A DNA stretch of 64,000 nt from Amorphochlora amoebiformis (GCA_054601695.1 BAAHQB010000111.1:558001-622000); one strand, 5' to 3'. Positions 1 to 30,986 are shown, numbered from the stretch's first letter. Numbers and translations: made by a program. The notes: generated from the sequence alone by a model not told the origin.

Positions 1-43
1 ATATATATTAATATGTGTATGCACACACATACACACATGTTTA

Positions 44-106
<63 letters not shown>

Positions 107-109
107 TAC

Positions 110-165
<56 letters not shown>

Positions 166-169
166 GCAC

Positions 170-907
170 CAACCGCTTTGGTTTTGGAATCTGTCTGATC
201 AAGCTTGTTGCCAACTAGTATCTTAGCTATTCCCTTATCCGTGTGTTGATTGAGAACATCTATCCAGTTTTCTAAGCCTGAAAGAGGTTGTAATTGCACT
301 ATATAAGGTTCAAATCCTGTATGGCTCTTCGATTCGGGATAGGGTTAGGGTTAGCATTTGGTCTTGATAGGGAAGGTTAAGGTTGGCCTCAGGATTAGAA
401 TGGGAACTTTTAAATGAGTCGAGGTTGTTGATATCGTACACAAGCACCACCCCTGCAGCCTTGCGATAATAGCCTAGTACGAAAACAACACATAGCTGTT
501 AGATTCATAACAGGGCTTACGATTAATCAATGAAGTATAATTACTTGTGGCGACGCTGCGAAAGCGCTCTTGGCCCGCTGTGTCCCATATCTGTACCTTT
601 ACGGGCTTGCCGTCTACATAAAATTCCTTCACCTTGAAGTCGATTCTGACATCGCACGATCGCAACAGTAGGGTTCCCGCCAAAAGCCCCCGTTACAGAT
701 TACAGAAAAGCCCACATCCAATGCGCACGCCCAAGCCCGTCCAACCAGTACAACCCCAATTCGATGCCCAACATGACGAAGCCCGATGCCCAGTTCGAGA
801 CCCAGTGCATCGCGAAAATGCACACCACGAAAACCATAAACAAAACCACATGAAATTAATTGTACACAAATCACTCTCATTATAGGACCTCGATTTCATT
901 CGAAAGA

Positions 908-969
<62 letters not shown>

Positions 970-997
970 TCTATATATATATATAAAAATATATATA

Positions 998-1055
<58 letters not shown>

Positions 1056-1075
1056 GATATATATATATGTATATA

Positions 1076-1112
<37 letters not shown>

Positions 1113-1120
1113 CATATATG

Positions 1121-1160
<40 letters not shown>

Positions 1161-1535
1161 ACATATGACTATCGATGTATGACATCTAGTAAGCATAAAC
1201 TTGACGGAATGTGATGGCTATTAGGGCCTTCTCTCGTTGGTGATGTGTTCGGTAATATATTACCCGACGGTGACTTTGAAACTCTTTTGAAACTTCTCGC
1301 CCACGAACCTCAGGGCCAGACACGTTTTGCCAACGCCTGCCAACACACCATTGAGCACAACAACGAGCCACACAATTGACAAAGGACCACGTCATTCCTT
1401 TAGAAAACTCTGCGGCACATTCCCGCGCTAAATGGACCGCCCCCTTAGGAAAACTTATAAAGCATTCTTCCTATTATATAGCTGCTCACCGCTGTCCCCC
1501 AGCAATAATATTTTCATCAGAGCGTATGAAGGCAT
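170..1535 (-). CDS. Rab-family small GTPase, 5' part (runs off left edge)
   Basis: Rab GTPase, a membrane-trafficking switch. The exons in transcript order on the minus strand are 1535-1490, 1336-1264, 645-545, 473-408 and 277-170; all are GT-AG and in phase, with introns of 153, 618, 71 and 130 bp. Joined, they give an N-terminus [16 protein letters not shown], then [15 protein letters not shown]. The P-loop GDSGVGKT is therefore split across exons 1 and 2. Switch I has TVGIDFKVK, the G3 motif is WDTAGQERF followed by the Rab-type YYRKAAG, and the G4 motif is NKLD. The ATG at 1535 fits the normal short Rab N-terminus. The G5 motif, hypervariable tail and C-terminal prenylation cysteines lie beyond position 1. 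The 618-bp intron 646-1263 is the one filled with (TA)n. I cannot assign the Rab subfamily; it is broadly Rab1/Rab8-like. It lies head to head with the gene starting at 1796. Confidence 0.94.
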
Positions 1536-1795
1536 GACAACAAGAGAGGCGCCACACTGAAGCCCACACCTGAACGTGAAAGATATTCTGTTTATGGATA
1601 TCTCCATATTATGTTTTGGATATCTAACATCCGGTTGCACATATCCAGATATCAATTCCTAATATCGAAAGTTCATTTAAAAAGTCGCTTGAACGTGTCC
1701 TCCATCACATGCCCGAGCCTTCGAAAGGGCGCCCGAAGGGCACCCCAAGTCACAATAACTGACCAAGTGGACTACGGGGCCTCACGGTGGTTAAT
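1536..1795. promoter_or_regulatory. Intergenic region between divergent Rab and SGPR genes
   Basis: There are 260 bp between the start codons of two head-to-head genes, with little microsatellite and ordinary base composition. This makes it the likely promoter region for both. I see no convincing TATA box or named element. An open frame on plus across 1611-1871 overlaps it but has no family resemblance, and I do not call it a gene. Confidence 0.45.
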
Positions 1796-8728
<6,933 letters not shown>

Positions 8729-8875
8729 GAACAGGGAGGTTTCATGATAGATTTCAGTCTAGGTGGACTGTTGATAAAGGGATGTGTAGTATATATGTAT
8801 ATATATATATATATATAATATATTTTATATACATACATATATATATACATATATATATGTTTATATACATATATA

Positions 8876-8915
<40 letters not shown>

Positions 8916-8919
8916 ATGT

Positions 8920-8973
<54 letters not shown>

Positions 8974-9149
8974 CATGTATGTATATATATATATATATAT
9001 CTGTATATACATATATATATATATGTATATTTATGTACATATGTATTTATATGTAGTTATGAGTACATATATATATATATATATATATAATATATAAATG
9101 TATATATACATGTATTTATGTATACATATTATATGTATACATACATATA

Positions 9150-9203
<54 letters not shown>

Positions 9204-9229
9204 ACATATATAAGCATTATCATGCATAT

Positions 9230-9264
<35 letters not shown>

Positions 9265-9269
9265 TTATT

Positions 9270-9304
<35 letters not shown>

Positions 9305-9358
9305 TTTATATCTATGTATACATATATACATAGATTTTGGTACATACGTGTAACATAG

Positions 9359-9395
<37 letters not shown>

Positions 9396-9462
9396 GTATA
9401 TATGATGTATATATTATATCTTTGTACACATATATACATAGATTTTGGTACATACATGTAAC

Positions 9463-9493
<31 letters not shown>

Positions 9494-9495
9494 AC

Positions 9496-9582
<87 letters not shown>

Positions 9583-9720
9583 TACATATGTGTATATGTA
9601 TATATATATGTAATGTATGTGTATATGTATATATATACATGTACATATATATTTATGTGTGTATGTGTAGACGCTATGCAAATATTCTTATATGTATGCA
9701 CATATATGTATATGATAGAC

Positions 9721-9810
<90 letters not shown>

Positions 9811-9848
9811 TATAATATATATTATGTAGTTGATATATGTGGATGAAC

Positions 9849-9894
<46 letters not shown>

Positions 9895-10015
9895 ATATGA
9901 GAATTAGAAATATTGCACTTAGTACATAACATAGAGGGTTTATATGTAAACATATAATCATATAATATATTTAATGAATACATACATACATGTATACGCA
10001 CACACGTATATATTG

Positions 10016-10055
<40 letters not shown>

Positions 10056-10133
10056 ACATGTATATATATATATATGTATGAAAGTAATATATAAATATAT
10101 ATACCAGGGCCCTTCGAGAGCAACCCACAGTCC
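8729..10133. other. Intergenic spacer, mostly (TA)n
   Basis: The first 60 bp look like 3' untranslated sequence after the TGA at 8726-8728. The rest is (TA)n with TG and ACAT patches. A direct repeat of about 38 bp containing CATAGATTTTGGTACATAC lies at about 9315-9358 and 9428-9472. I see no gene. Confidence 0.75.
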
Positions 10134-10531
10134 ATGAATATCCAGGGCAGACAATTCCCGCACCATCAAACGCACGGGTCCACCACCGCTATAAGAGGAC
10201 CTCACATCAACAGTAGGGACGCCAAAGATAGCAGCGCCGATAGCCATAATAAGGGCCGCCTACCTTTCGTCACAAGGTCGAACGCCGTAGCGCCGATGCC
10301 CCCTAAACGTTCATTGCTTGTGGGAGGTTCTCCAGGTGGCGATCTCCGTCTGGATCATGGCGTGAGGTCTCCGGGAACTGCATCTCATCTCCCCCGTAAA
10401 CCGTCTGTGGGCGGGCCCCCGTCTTCAGGTTTAACGAAACGGTTTGGGTGGATTTGGGTAGCACATGCATGTATGTATATACACACATATATATATTTGT
10501 TTAATATATACATTGTATATATATTGTATAA

Positions 10532-10565
<34 letters not shown>

Positions 10566-10717
10566 CTGCGTGTGTGTGTAATGTATACAGTCTTCATATT
10601 TAAGTGTATATAAATATCACGTTTCCTTAATACTTTTACGTATTTTTTACTTATCTATATGTACAGGCTAACTTACATAATACATACCAAGAAAAAAATC
10701 ACCATGTCCCAACCCGC

Positions 10718-10767
<50 letters not shown>

Positions 10768-10855
10768 ATAAATGTGTGTGATATATATATTTATATATAT
10801 ATATAAATGTGTGTGTTTGTATAAAAAATGTACATATACATTTTCATAAACATCC

Positions 10856-10894
<39 letters not shown>

Positions 10895-10902
10895 ATATGA
10901 TG

Positions 10903-10936
<34 letters not shown>

Positions 10937-10940
10937 ATAA

Positions 10941-11012
<72 letters not shown>

Positions 11013-11140
11013 AAGTATACATACACACACATATGCACACGCTATACACATATATATATATATACTTATATATATATATGTCTATATATATATATATATA
11101 TATATATACATAAACACATATATATGTATTTACATGATAC

Positions 11141-11180
<40 letters not shown>

Positions 11181-12455
11181 GTGTGTGTGTGTGTATATAT
11201 ACATATGTGTGTGTGTAATATCAAATACAAATATATACTCACACGTAAATACTTAAGTATTCATACAATATGTATATATATATATATGTATGTATATTAT
11301 GCATATATATATATATACATGCGTTTATATATACAAATGTACGTATATGACACAAGCATATATATATATATATATATATATATTTGTAGACATATATAGA
11401 GGAAGAGAACTTGATCAGATATACTTCGATTCAGGTCTGGATAAGGGTCAGGTCTCGATCTCATCTCCCGCCCTCGGTCTTCGGACTCCCAGTCCCACCA
11501 CCAGCACAATTGGCACGATCAAGGCAGCGACAATATCGTACTCGCCCAAGGTTAAGGCTAAGACCAGTGCAGCGCAATATGGTCGATCGGATGGTGTCAT
11601 CTTTGCTGTGAACCCAAGCTTCCCGGGAGTACCCTTTGTGTACCGGACGCAGACTGCCCGGATGGTGAGTCCCGAGCGCCTGAACCTCGAGAGCAGGAAC
11701 CTCTCGGTGATCCCTATTCTCGAAGGCGAGGAACAGCTTCGACTGCTGAACTTTGAGAACAACCGGATCAGCAAGATCAACAACCTCATCGGGCTTCCAA
11801 ACATAATTTTTCTCGACCTGTACAACAACCAGATCGAGTCGATAAGCGGTCTTTCGGCCCTCGTCAGCCTCCGCGTGCTCATGCTTGGCAAGAACTGCAT
11901 TACCAAGATTGAGAACCTCGAGACCCTTACGAAGATCGACGTCCTTGACCTGCATTCAAACCGGATCTCTAAAATACAGAATCTTCGCAACCTGCACCTT
12001 CTGCGCGTCCTCAATCTCGCCGGAAACAAGATATCTGTACTTGAGAACCTCGACGACGTGCCAGCGCTTACAGAGCTCAACCTCAGGCGAAATCATGTGC
12101 ATACAATCAGACCACTCGCCCTGAAAGCGAACCTATCGCTCAAGCGTATCTTTCTGTCCGACAACCACCTTGCTTCTCTTCACCACCTCGAGCCCCTTGT
12201 ATATCACAAATACCTTGTAGACCTTACACTCGACGGCAATCAGGCGGCCCAAGACCCCAACTATCGTCACTTCTGCGTCTCCAAGATTGAAGGGCTCAAG
12301 ACCCTGGATATGATTCGAGTTACCGACGATGATAGGAGATCACTAGTGTCCACTACATCTGAACTCGATGCAAAGGTTTGCCTTTCCCAAAATGGAGATT
12401 TCATATATTATATTAAAACTTGTTTATACAAAAATATGTTATATACATAAATATA

Positions 12456-12504
<49 letters not shown>

Positions 12505-12688
12505 ACATGTTATACACACATACATATTACATATATATATATATAATATATGTAATATATATAATATATATATAATATATATATTGAATATACATATATG
12601 TACATATATAATATTCTATTATACTATACACATACCTATATACGTTTATGTTATATATATATATAAGTATATATACATATATATATAT

Positions 12689-12730
<42 letters not shown>

Positions 12731-13481
12731 GTGTGTGTGTATAATACCCACATATATAAATATTTAGGCGGAGAAGAGGAGAACCCTTAGCTTACCCGCA
12801 GGCACACCCAACTCCACACCAATTCCTCCCGTAGGCACCTCCACGGGCACCGCTACAGGCATGACAGCCGGCACGGGTGTCGGGCTGGCTGTGCCAAGCA
12901 GGCGAATGAACATCATAAAGGCGATCAAGCAAGCCTGGAAGCGCGCTCATCCTCAACCTAACTTTCCCAACACGATTAAGCACTCCAACATTAGCGCAGC
13001 CTCTCCCAATACAAGGGCCACTACCCATTTCGCAAACACAAATTCAACCTCCAACACCAACAAGAACGCATCTAGCGGCGGTGCACATCCTCGAGTCGAG
13101 GTGAAAGATTGCTCACCATGGTCGCCCAAGCCCAAGCCCAAGCCCGATGCGATCCCACACCTATGGCACGTTGAGGTCGAAGAGGGCGGCAAGATCCTCA
13201 TGGTGTACGGCTGCGCACTGGAGGTCGGCGGGGTTCAGCGGATGTTCCCCGATCGCGATAAATGCGAGCGCGTGGAGAGGATCGAGGTGTGGTATTACGA
13301 TATCAAGAGACTGCGCGATGTGATCAACAGGCTACGTAGGTTCGCACACGCGACTACGTGGGTCCTCAGATTCAATCAGTTGAGGCTACTTACAAACCTT
13401 CATTGTCTCATGGTACCCAAAAAGACGTATTTTATACTTGTAGATACTATGTATGTATACATATACGCAATATACACATAT

Positions 13482-13513
<32 letters not shown>

Positions 13514-13795
13514 CATTATATATACATTATATATATATATATATATATAATATAGATATAAGTTTACGTATTCATTCACATGTAGACCTTTATAGCATGT
13601 AGGTATCTACATGCATGTGATATATTGATGATCTCAATTGTGTTTGACATACGCCTTTAGGGATTCCGCATTCATGAGCTGGTGATCATGGACAATCCTG
13701 TATGCAAGTCATCCCTGTTTAGGTAACATCTATTTCCTTCAACACACTACCTCTACACGTCTGTAGAAAGAATGACGACGTTGTAATATACATCC

Positions 13796-13837
<42 letters not shown>

Positions 13838-14171
13838 GACTGTATACATGTACACATATGTGTGTGTGTATGTGTGTGTACATATGTGTTTGTGTATGTG
13901 CATGTGTATACATACATATATACATACATACATACATACATACATATACATACATACATGCATACATACATACATAAATACATTAGATGCACATATACAT
14001 ACATACATACATACATATCTATATATGTATATATACATACAGTTATACATATATCACTATCTACATACATATAATATATATATATAGGAATGTATTAAAA
14101 TATATATATTTCATAATATAGATATATATATACATATATATATATATATATTACATGAATACACATATAAG

Positions 14172-14219
<48 letters not shown>

Positions 14220-14847
14220 CATATATCATATGTATATGCACACACGCAACTTAGTTATACATATACCCTCATGTTAAAATGTATGCATTTATATAGGCCA
14301 TACGTCCTCCAGCAGTTTCCCAATTTACGCCGCCTGAACCATATCCCAATCGAAGACGTGAGTATAACATATTTACGAATACGCATATTCTGTAATGTTT
14401 TTATATACACACACACACACATATATATATATATACATATATATACATATACATACATATATATATATACATATGTGTGTGTGTATAAAGTTAATATATA
14501 TGTATATTATATTTCTATATGTAGATATATATATATGTATATTATGTATACATATATATGTATATTGCATTAGAAATATATCACATATGCATGTTGAAAC
14601 TCTATTTACATACAAGTACAACGTATATGCATGTACGTATTGTAGCATATCTAATAAATTTCTATAATATATATGTGTATATGTATACATACATATATTA
14701 TATATTTATATATATATATATATAAATTTAATAAATATGCAAATCCCTACCCTAATCCATCATACATCAATACATATACATATATATATATATATATATA
14801 CATATACGTTGTGTGTGTATGTGTTTGTGATATACATTCACAAATAA

Positions 14848-14887
<40 letters not shown>

Positions 14888-14998
14888 ATATATATATTTA
14901 TATATATGTGTATGTATATATATATATATATATATGTACACAAATATATTACATCCGTAATAATATGACATGTTCCATGCACAATATGGCATGTTACA

Positions 14999-15039
<41 letters not shown>

Positions 15040-15266
15040 TTATATATATGTATGTATGTATATGTATATATATATATATATATATTATATGTATGTTTAT
15101 ACATATATATATATATATTATATATATACATATTGTACATGTATACATGTGTACATATGTGCGTGTATAAGATTATACATATTTATGTAATACATATATA
15201 CATATATATAATTATAAATATATTCATATATTTATAAAGGTTTGTATGTACACATATACGTATATG

Positions 15267-15300
<34 letters not shown>

Positions 15301-15348
15301 TACATAATATATATATTTATATGTATATATTTATATGTACAATATATT

Positions 15349-15381
<33 letters not shown>

Positions 15382-15471
15382 ATATATATATTTGTACATA
15401 TATATGTATATATATTTTACATATTAAATTTGTTGTATACATATTCTGCAACATATATACATTGATGCTTT

Positions 15472-15512
<41 letters not shown>

Positions 15513-15569
15513 TATGATATATATATAATACATATATAAATCTAATCAATATATATACACCGATGCTTT

Positions 15570-15621
<52 letters not shown>

Positions 15622-15676
15622 CATATGATATATATAATACACACACATAAATCTAATCGATATTTTACTTGTTTTA

Positions 15677-15718
<42 letters not shown>

Positions 15719-16002
15719 GTATACATATTTACACATATACATACATACATATATACACACAGAATGAACAAAAACGCGCCTCAGTTCTATTCGGAGGCGT
15801 TCTCACCGCCCCACACGACCACCTCATGGAGCTGTTGATAACCCAGAAATCCACCAAATCTCGAGCGACCTCGCGCGCGGTCACATCATCCGGCTCTTCG
15901 CTGGTACACGTTGCAGATACAGATATTTAGATTATCTCTGTATGTATGATTGTGTTTGTGTGTGTGTGTGTGTGTGTATATGAAAAAGTATTTGTGTGTG
16001 TG

Positions 16003-16044
<42 letters not shown>

Positions 16045-16189
16045 GTAAATATGTGTATACATTCGTGTGTATATGTGTGTGAATACGTATATGTATATAT
16101 TAAGAGTATAAAATGTGTAAACATACACATACGCATCATATATGCATACATACTTCTTATTTGAGAAAGATAACACGTTTAGATGTATC

Positions 16190-16221
<32 letters not shown>

Positions 16222-16473
16222 AATATATATATATACTTGTGTATATAATATATATATGTAAATGTGTATGCATATATATAAACATCAGACCGGCGCAGAT
16301 GCATCGAAGATCTCGACGATCCGTCAGTCATCCAAGTCAAGGAAACTTGCTTATCAATGTACGTGTATCACCTTTTCAAGCTTCTGGTTTGAGTTTTATT
16401 GGCTGCTATCGTGTTGGATGCATCATATAATGTTTTGTATACTTTCCCTGTATTTACACATAAACTGCATATA

Positions 16474-16508
<35 letters not shown>

Positions 16509-16925
16509 TAGGTATAATTTTATACATGAAAATAGATATATAATATAAGGTAATATAGTATAATGTAATACCATGTAATAGAAAAAAGTTATGTATGTAT
16601 ATATATAAAAAGAGAGAGAGAATAGAATAAATATGCAAATGCCTATGTGCACATGCTTGTACATGTTGAACATTCGCGTGTACATATTGCATCAAAACTA
16701 ATACGTTTGTATCAAAAACAATTTAGATGTGGAGAGAGTAGTGAGCGACATCGTTACAATCGATAAGAAGACGAATAATCTTCACCTAATTTGGCCCTCA
16801 ATGGGTAATTACTGTCAACTCTATTATTACTAGTATTACGTAAATAGTACACATGTATATTCACGTATGTGTGTATGAATGTATGTAAAAAAATGTATGC
16901 AGATGTACATACGATGGTGTTTATG

Positions 16926-16990
<65 letters not shown>

Positions 16991-17300
16991 CATATACATA
17001 CGCACATGTACGCATTTCTGTATCTATACATTTTTGTGTGTTTACATATTCACCTGGAGAAATGACTGTTGTGTAACATGTATATTTATTGGATTTGTAC
17101 ATATGTATTCAATTAAAAAAAAATTAGAAAAAAATAATTTTTGTTATAAATTTACCTGTCATCTATCTAGATCTTAGTAATAATACTAAACTAACGTTGA
17201 CCCTCACATTGCAGTGAGGAGGCTAGTAAGGCTTACGCTAGCAGAGCTGGAATCCAGGCCCCAAGAAGGCGGCGGGGAAGGACTAGAAGGAGGTGTCTAG
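10134..17300 (+). CDS. LRRC49: LRRC49 orthologue (tubulin polyglutamylase complex subunit)
   Basis: LRRC49 is the leucine-rich-repeat subunit of the tubulin polyglutamylase complex, acting at centrioles, basal bodies and axonemes. Nine exons in phase: 10134-10428, 11435-12375, 12768-13412, 13661-13722, 14297-14357, 15763-15903, 16289-16358, 16727-16804 and 17215-17300. They total 2379 nt, giving 792 residues, against about 690 in human. Exon 2 carries SDS22-type repeats from about residue 178 to 400, beginning [20 protein letters not shown], with repeats such as [17 protein letters not shown] and [17 protein letters not shown] style units. Later exons match the vertebrate C-terminal half in order: [72 protein letters not shown] and [13 protein letters not shown]. 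The N-terminal exon is disordered and least certain: it joins exon 2 in phase, but an upstream exon is possible because CAG at 10105-10107 is a good acceptor. Confidence 0.91.
15466..15657 (+). repeat. Tandem intronic duplication (about 95 bp unit)
   Basis: Two copies of GATGCTTTAAATTATATA, then (TA)n, then ATCATATGATATATATAAT and ATAAATCTAATC lie back to back at about 15466-15547 and 15562-15657, inside the LRRC49 intron before exon 6. It is noncoding. Confidence 0.75.
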
Positions 17301-18049
17301 AGTCCGCATAGCTAGGTAGGTAAGCTGTTCGCGTTCCAATGATGCTTCTAGGCTTGTGTTAAACAAGTTGTAAATTATGTGCTGCGAATATTCTAAAACT
17401 TGACGAAATCATGATACCTGATCTATTACATCTGAAGTTATGCTACTACTGACTAGCGCATACTATACTTTTTCGCTACATCATCACCAGCTTAGATCAT
17501 AAGTTAGACGAGCGCATCTTCTCAAGGGCCGGCACACCGTATATGAATTCATAAATTCCATTCAATGATTTTCTACAGCCAGCTGTAGAGCTAGAGAGAC
17601 TAGCCTAAGGTCGAGCCTAAACTACAGTACGTGAGCTTAGTCTTAAGGCGCATCACGATGGTTAAGTGTACGCTCATCAGCACCCACGGAGGAATCCACC
17701 TCGCAGTCGTTACCTTTTTAGTATATATGGATACGTAGTAACAGGGCAACTATTGAAATGAGTTAGATGACTGGATAATATTGTATGATATATTGTAGTA
17801 TGTATGTTCATATATCATGATATGTACATGGACATATTCTAGATATTAAAAAAAAATTTCACATATTTATATATACTTACACATATATATACATAAATAT
17901 ATACATACTCAAAATCCATTTCTCTTATATTAACATATATATATATATATATATATATATGTTAATATAAGAGAAATGGATTTCGATCTTAAAGCGAGAG
18001 AGAGAAAATAAGCATGTATATTATGTATATATATAAATATATGTATATG

Positions 18050-18114
<65 letters not shown>

Positions 18115-18190
18115 TGCATTCAGACAGAAATATCAAGAAAGAGACACAGAGAGACTGATTAAAACATGAGCGCTTTACAACTGTTTGTTC
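17301..18190. other. Noncoding spacer after LRRC49
   Basis: From 17301 to about 17880 the sequence is ordinary AT-rich unique DNA without microsatellite or convincing exons. It probably holds the LRRC49 3' untranslated region. The palindrome at 17912-17983 and a (TA)n tract near 18058-18112 follow. Confidence 0.6.
17912..17983. repeat. Perfect 72-bp palindrome with (AT)13 core
   Basis: The left arm 17912-17934 (starts AAATCCATTTCTC, ends TATTAAC) is the exact reverse complement of the right arm 17961-17983. The 26-bp centre is (AT)13, itself self-complementary. The whole block is therefore one uninterrupted palindrome able to form a cruciform or a long RNA hairpin. Confidence 0.95.
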
Positions 18191-18196
18191 AATTTC

Positions 18197-18840
18197 GAGT
18201 CGGAGATATATTCGCAGTTAGATATTAACAAGTTATAATTAGAGGTATATAGGAGATATAATCGCGCAGTTAGATATTAATAAGTTATAATTAGAGGTAT
18301 ATAGGAGATACATTCGCAGTTAGATATTTACAAGTTATAATTAGAGGTATATAGGAGATATAATCGCGCAGTTAGATATTAATAAGTTATAATTAGAGGT
18401 ATATAGGAGATATAATCGCACAGTTAGATATTAATAAGTTATAATTAGAGGTATGTAGGAGATATAATCGCGCAGTTAGCTATTAATAAGTTATAATTAG
18501 AGGTATATAGGAGATATAATCGCGCAGTTAGATATTAATAAGTTATAATTAGAGGTATATAGGAGATATAATCGCGCAGTTAGATATTCATAAGTTATAA
18601 TTAGAGGTATATAGGAGATATAATCTCTCAGTTAGATATTAATGGGTTATAATTAGAGGTATGTAGGAGATATAATCGCGCAGTTAGGTATTAATAAGTT
18701 ATAATTAGAGGTATATAGGAAATATAATCGCGCAGTTAGATATTCATGAGTTATAATTAGAGGTATGTAGGAGAGATATAATCGCACAGTTAGGTATTAA
18801 TAAGTTATAATTAGAGGTATCGAGAAGATATCTCGAAATG
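18197..18840. repeat. 52-54 bp AT-rich minisatellite, block 1
   Basis: About twelve tandem copies of a roughly 52-bp unit containing GAGATATAATCGCGCAG, TTAGATATTAATAAG and TTATAATTAGAGGTATATAG. Variants include CGCGCAG versus CGCACAG and TATATAG versus TATGTAG. Neighbouring copies are nearly identical, which suggests recent expansion or homogenisation. Confidence 0.95.
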
Positions 18841-18898
18841 TTCCTATAGAGATTAGAGATTAGTGTTGACCTGGGTGAAATGTTCATGTACCATACTT

Positions 18899-19115
<217 letters not shown>

Positions 19116-19626
19116 GGAGATATAATCGCGCAGTTAGATATTAATAAGTTATAATTAGAGGTATGTAGGAGAGATATAATCGCACAGTTAGGTATTAATA
19201 AGTTATAATTAGAGGTATGTAGGAGAGATATAATCGCACAGTTAGGTATTAATAAGTTATAATTAGAGGTATATAGGAGATATAATCGCGCAGTTAGGTA
19301 TTAATAAGTTATAATTAGAGGTATATAGGAGATATAATCGCGCAGTTAGATATCAATAAGTTATAATTAGAGGTATGTAGGAGAGATATAATCGCACAGT
19401 TAGGTATTAATAAGTTATAATTAGAGGTATGTAGGAGAGATATAATCGCACAGTTAGGTATTAATAAGTTATAATTAGAGGTATATAGGAGATATAATCG
19501 CGCAGTTAGGTATTAATAAGTTATAATTAGAGGTATATAGGAGATATAATCGCGCAGTTAGATATTATTAAGTTATAATTAGAGGTATGTAGAGGAGATA
19601 TAATCGCACAGTTAGGTATTAATAAG

Positions 19627-28612
<8,986 letters not shown>

Positions 28613-29244
28613 GTACTCCACCTACAAAAATACCACCAAACAACGCCCATATTTGCTCAAAACCTACATCACATATCTTCCACATCCACGCACACCTACT
28701 CCCACACCCTTTCCCCTCGAAATGAACAATGCCACCCTTCATAAAACCCGTATCCCGAGTGCCCACCGCTTTGACGAGCTGACCCAAGTCCCTCTCCATC
28801 TGCTTCTCAGCGGCAGCAGCGGCCCGGTCGAGGGACACGACGGACCCTCCCACGGGACCCAGCATTTGCCCTAGAATCATCAACCCGAGCCAACGACCCA
28901 CGACGACGGAGCGAAACCCCCAGCGCCAGGGCCGGGGGTTGGGGCACGCCTCAGTCGAGGCCATCACCCCACCCGTTCAAATTCAAATATGCGCGGAATT
29001 CATTATTTTTTTAGGGAGAAGAATATAAGTCGGGGGAAGGTTACATAAGGCCGTGTCACGCATGGGTGTTTGGCAATGGTAAGCAGGGCATGTCACAAGC
29101 CTTCTCTCTACCGTACTAAGAAATCTACGACTGACAACGAAGTCAATTAGAGTGCGAGATATATTCATATCGAAAATCAAGAGGGGAGGCTGAGTTATAT
29201 TTCCCGACGGTTTGATCTAGGTCCCGAGCTAGGTCCCGAGCCGG
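28613..29244. other. Region between divergent STIMATE and GT47 genes, with a minus ORF
   Basis: 632 bp between start codons. GC-rich sequence at 28700-28964 holds an open frame on minus starting at 28964 (MASTEACPNPRPWRWGF) with a hydrophobic stretch GRWLGLMILGQMLGPVGG. It could be a 5' coding exon of STIMATE spliced into the frame at 28621, a small separate gene, or chance. No donor gives an obvious in-phase join. The region probably also contains the promoters of both neighbours. Confidence 0.4.
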
Positions 29245-30954
29245 ATGGAGTCAAGACGACTGCAGGAGCGAATTTTGGCGGGAATACTGTTGTGTGGGCT
29301 GTTGATCTCATACACAAACCTGAACCTGATGTCTCATACACCATCACCACCAAGAGTCAAGGCTAACAACAGCTCGCCACCAGCTGACCCGGAGGTGAGA
29401 AGCTTGCCGGTCACACTCAAGGCTCTCGAACCCGAGCGATTTCCGAAGATATTCGTGTAACTTCTCCCTTCCTCTCACGACGTCTAACCAACATTATTAA
29501 TAAACTCATCTACTATTTTCGGGTCATCCTTTCGGTGTTAATATCCTCTTTACACATATAATTTTTTCTAATGACTACTCGGGTCGGAAAGCACTGTGCG
29601 TGCATGTTTTGAAGGCTGTAACCACTTCTTTGCGTAGTTTAAGACATGTAAATGATTTTCTACGGGTTGTACACCCCAATGTACATGTTTACACGGCAGC
29701 CTACATATTACTCCAGGACGAATTTAAGACTAGGGTAAATATCATACATACTACTCCAGAACGAATTTAAGACTAGGGTAAATATCAAGCCACATGAGTG
29801 TGTATCTAAGAAGTGTCTTATGAATATCCTTCTCTGCTATTTTTTGCATCTGTTCAGATACCCTCTACCTGTCAGATTCCACTCTGCGATGGTACCTCCA
29901 CATAAAATAGCTTCGATCAATTCAACCTTAACCCCGGTGACCCTCAATATTGCAGGTTGCCCAGTCACAGAGTTGCAACTCCAGCATGTTCTCGGCTGAA
30001 GTCCACTTCCACAGATATCTCATGTCCACTCCTTCCGTCCGATCTGAAGACCCTGACGCCGCAAAATTCTTTTACATCCCCGTGTACTCTACCTGCAACC
30101 TTACGACTCCCCGCCCTCAAGTTCTACGAACCGGAGGTATATTAATCTGACCATAAACATGTGGACATAAAACGAAGCTATATGTATAAAGTCATACCGT
30201 CCTATATGTCCTCATAGCCGATCCTCATCGCTGGCAACGCCGTATGGTCGCTGATGCTCTCGAATGGCTCGACAGCCACGATTCATACTCACACTACCTT
30301 TGGGGGCGCGGAGGCTTGGACCATATCCTCACAGCGACCCATGATTTTGGTCGCTGCTTTACGCACCGCGACGTGGGCAAGGGCGTGACGACAAGCGACG
30401 GGCTTGGGAGGTTTCTCGGGATCCTGCGATCGATGGTGTATCTCCAGTATAACGGAGATACCCATGCAGGAGCGTCATGCTACGAGGCTGGAAGGGATGT
30501 AGTCTTGCCTCCGGTGTCGAAGTTTGAGTACGAGCTGCCCGAGGAGATGATGGAATCGATGCAACCCGTCGGCTCTGCCCTGAAGAGCCCGTGGAGAGCC
30601 ATGTTTCGCGGGACCACAGAGTTTAAGTGGTTCGGACGTCAAGATCCAGGCTACAGTCGTGGGGTAAGGCAGGCGCTCAGACGCTTGTACGGCGAAGGGG
30701 AGACCAAAAATGAGGGTGTGGTTGTTACCGTCGCTGGGGAGAAGGTGGGGGCAGGCGAGTACCTTCGGGAGATGGCGGAGGCAAGCTTCTGTGTTTGCCC
30801 CAGGGGATATGCTGGGTGGACGCAGAGGTTTGCGGATAGTGTTAAGGCAGGGTGTTTGCCGGTAGGTGAGGGTTTCTTCGTGGACGATTGACATGTGTGT
30901 ATGTTTTGGAGATGTGAAATTGATGTGCTTTGTGTATGTAGCGTATATTGTACG

Positions 30955-30986
<32 letters not shown>

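Noticed and set aside
10108-10250. Minus-strand exon starting [15 protein letters not shown]
   Set aside because: The plus frame is open over the whole GC-rich block and joins LRRC49 exon 2 in phase. The minus frame has an in-frame stop just upstream and no partner exon. Some doubt remains.
28708-28964. Minus open frame MASTEACPNPRPWRWG as an established gene
   Set aside because: No family resemblance and no clear in-phase donor into STIMATE. It is listed only as a possibility in the intergenic entry.
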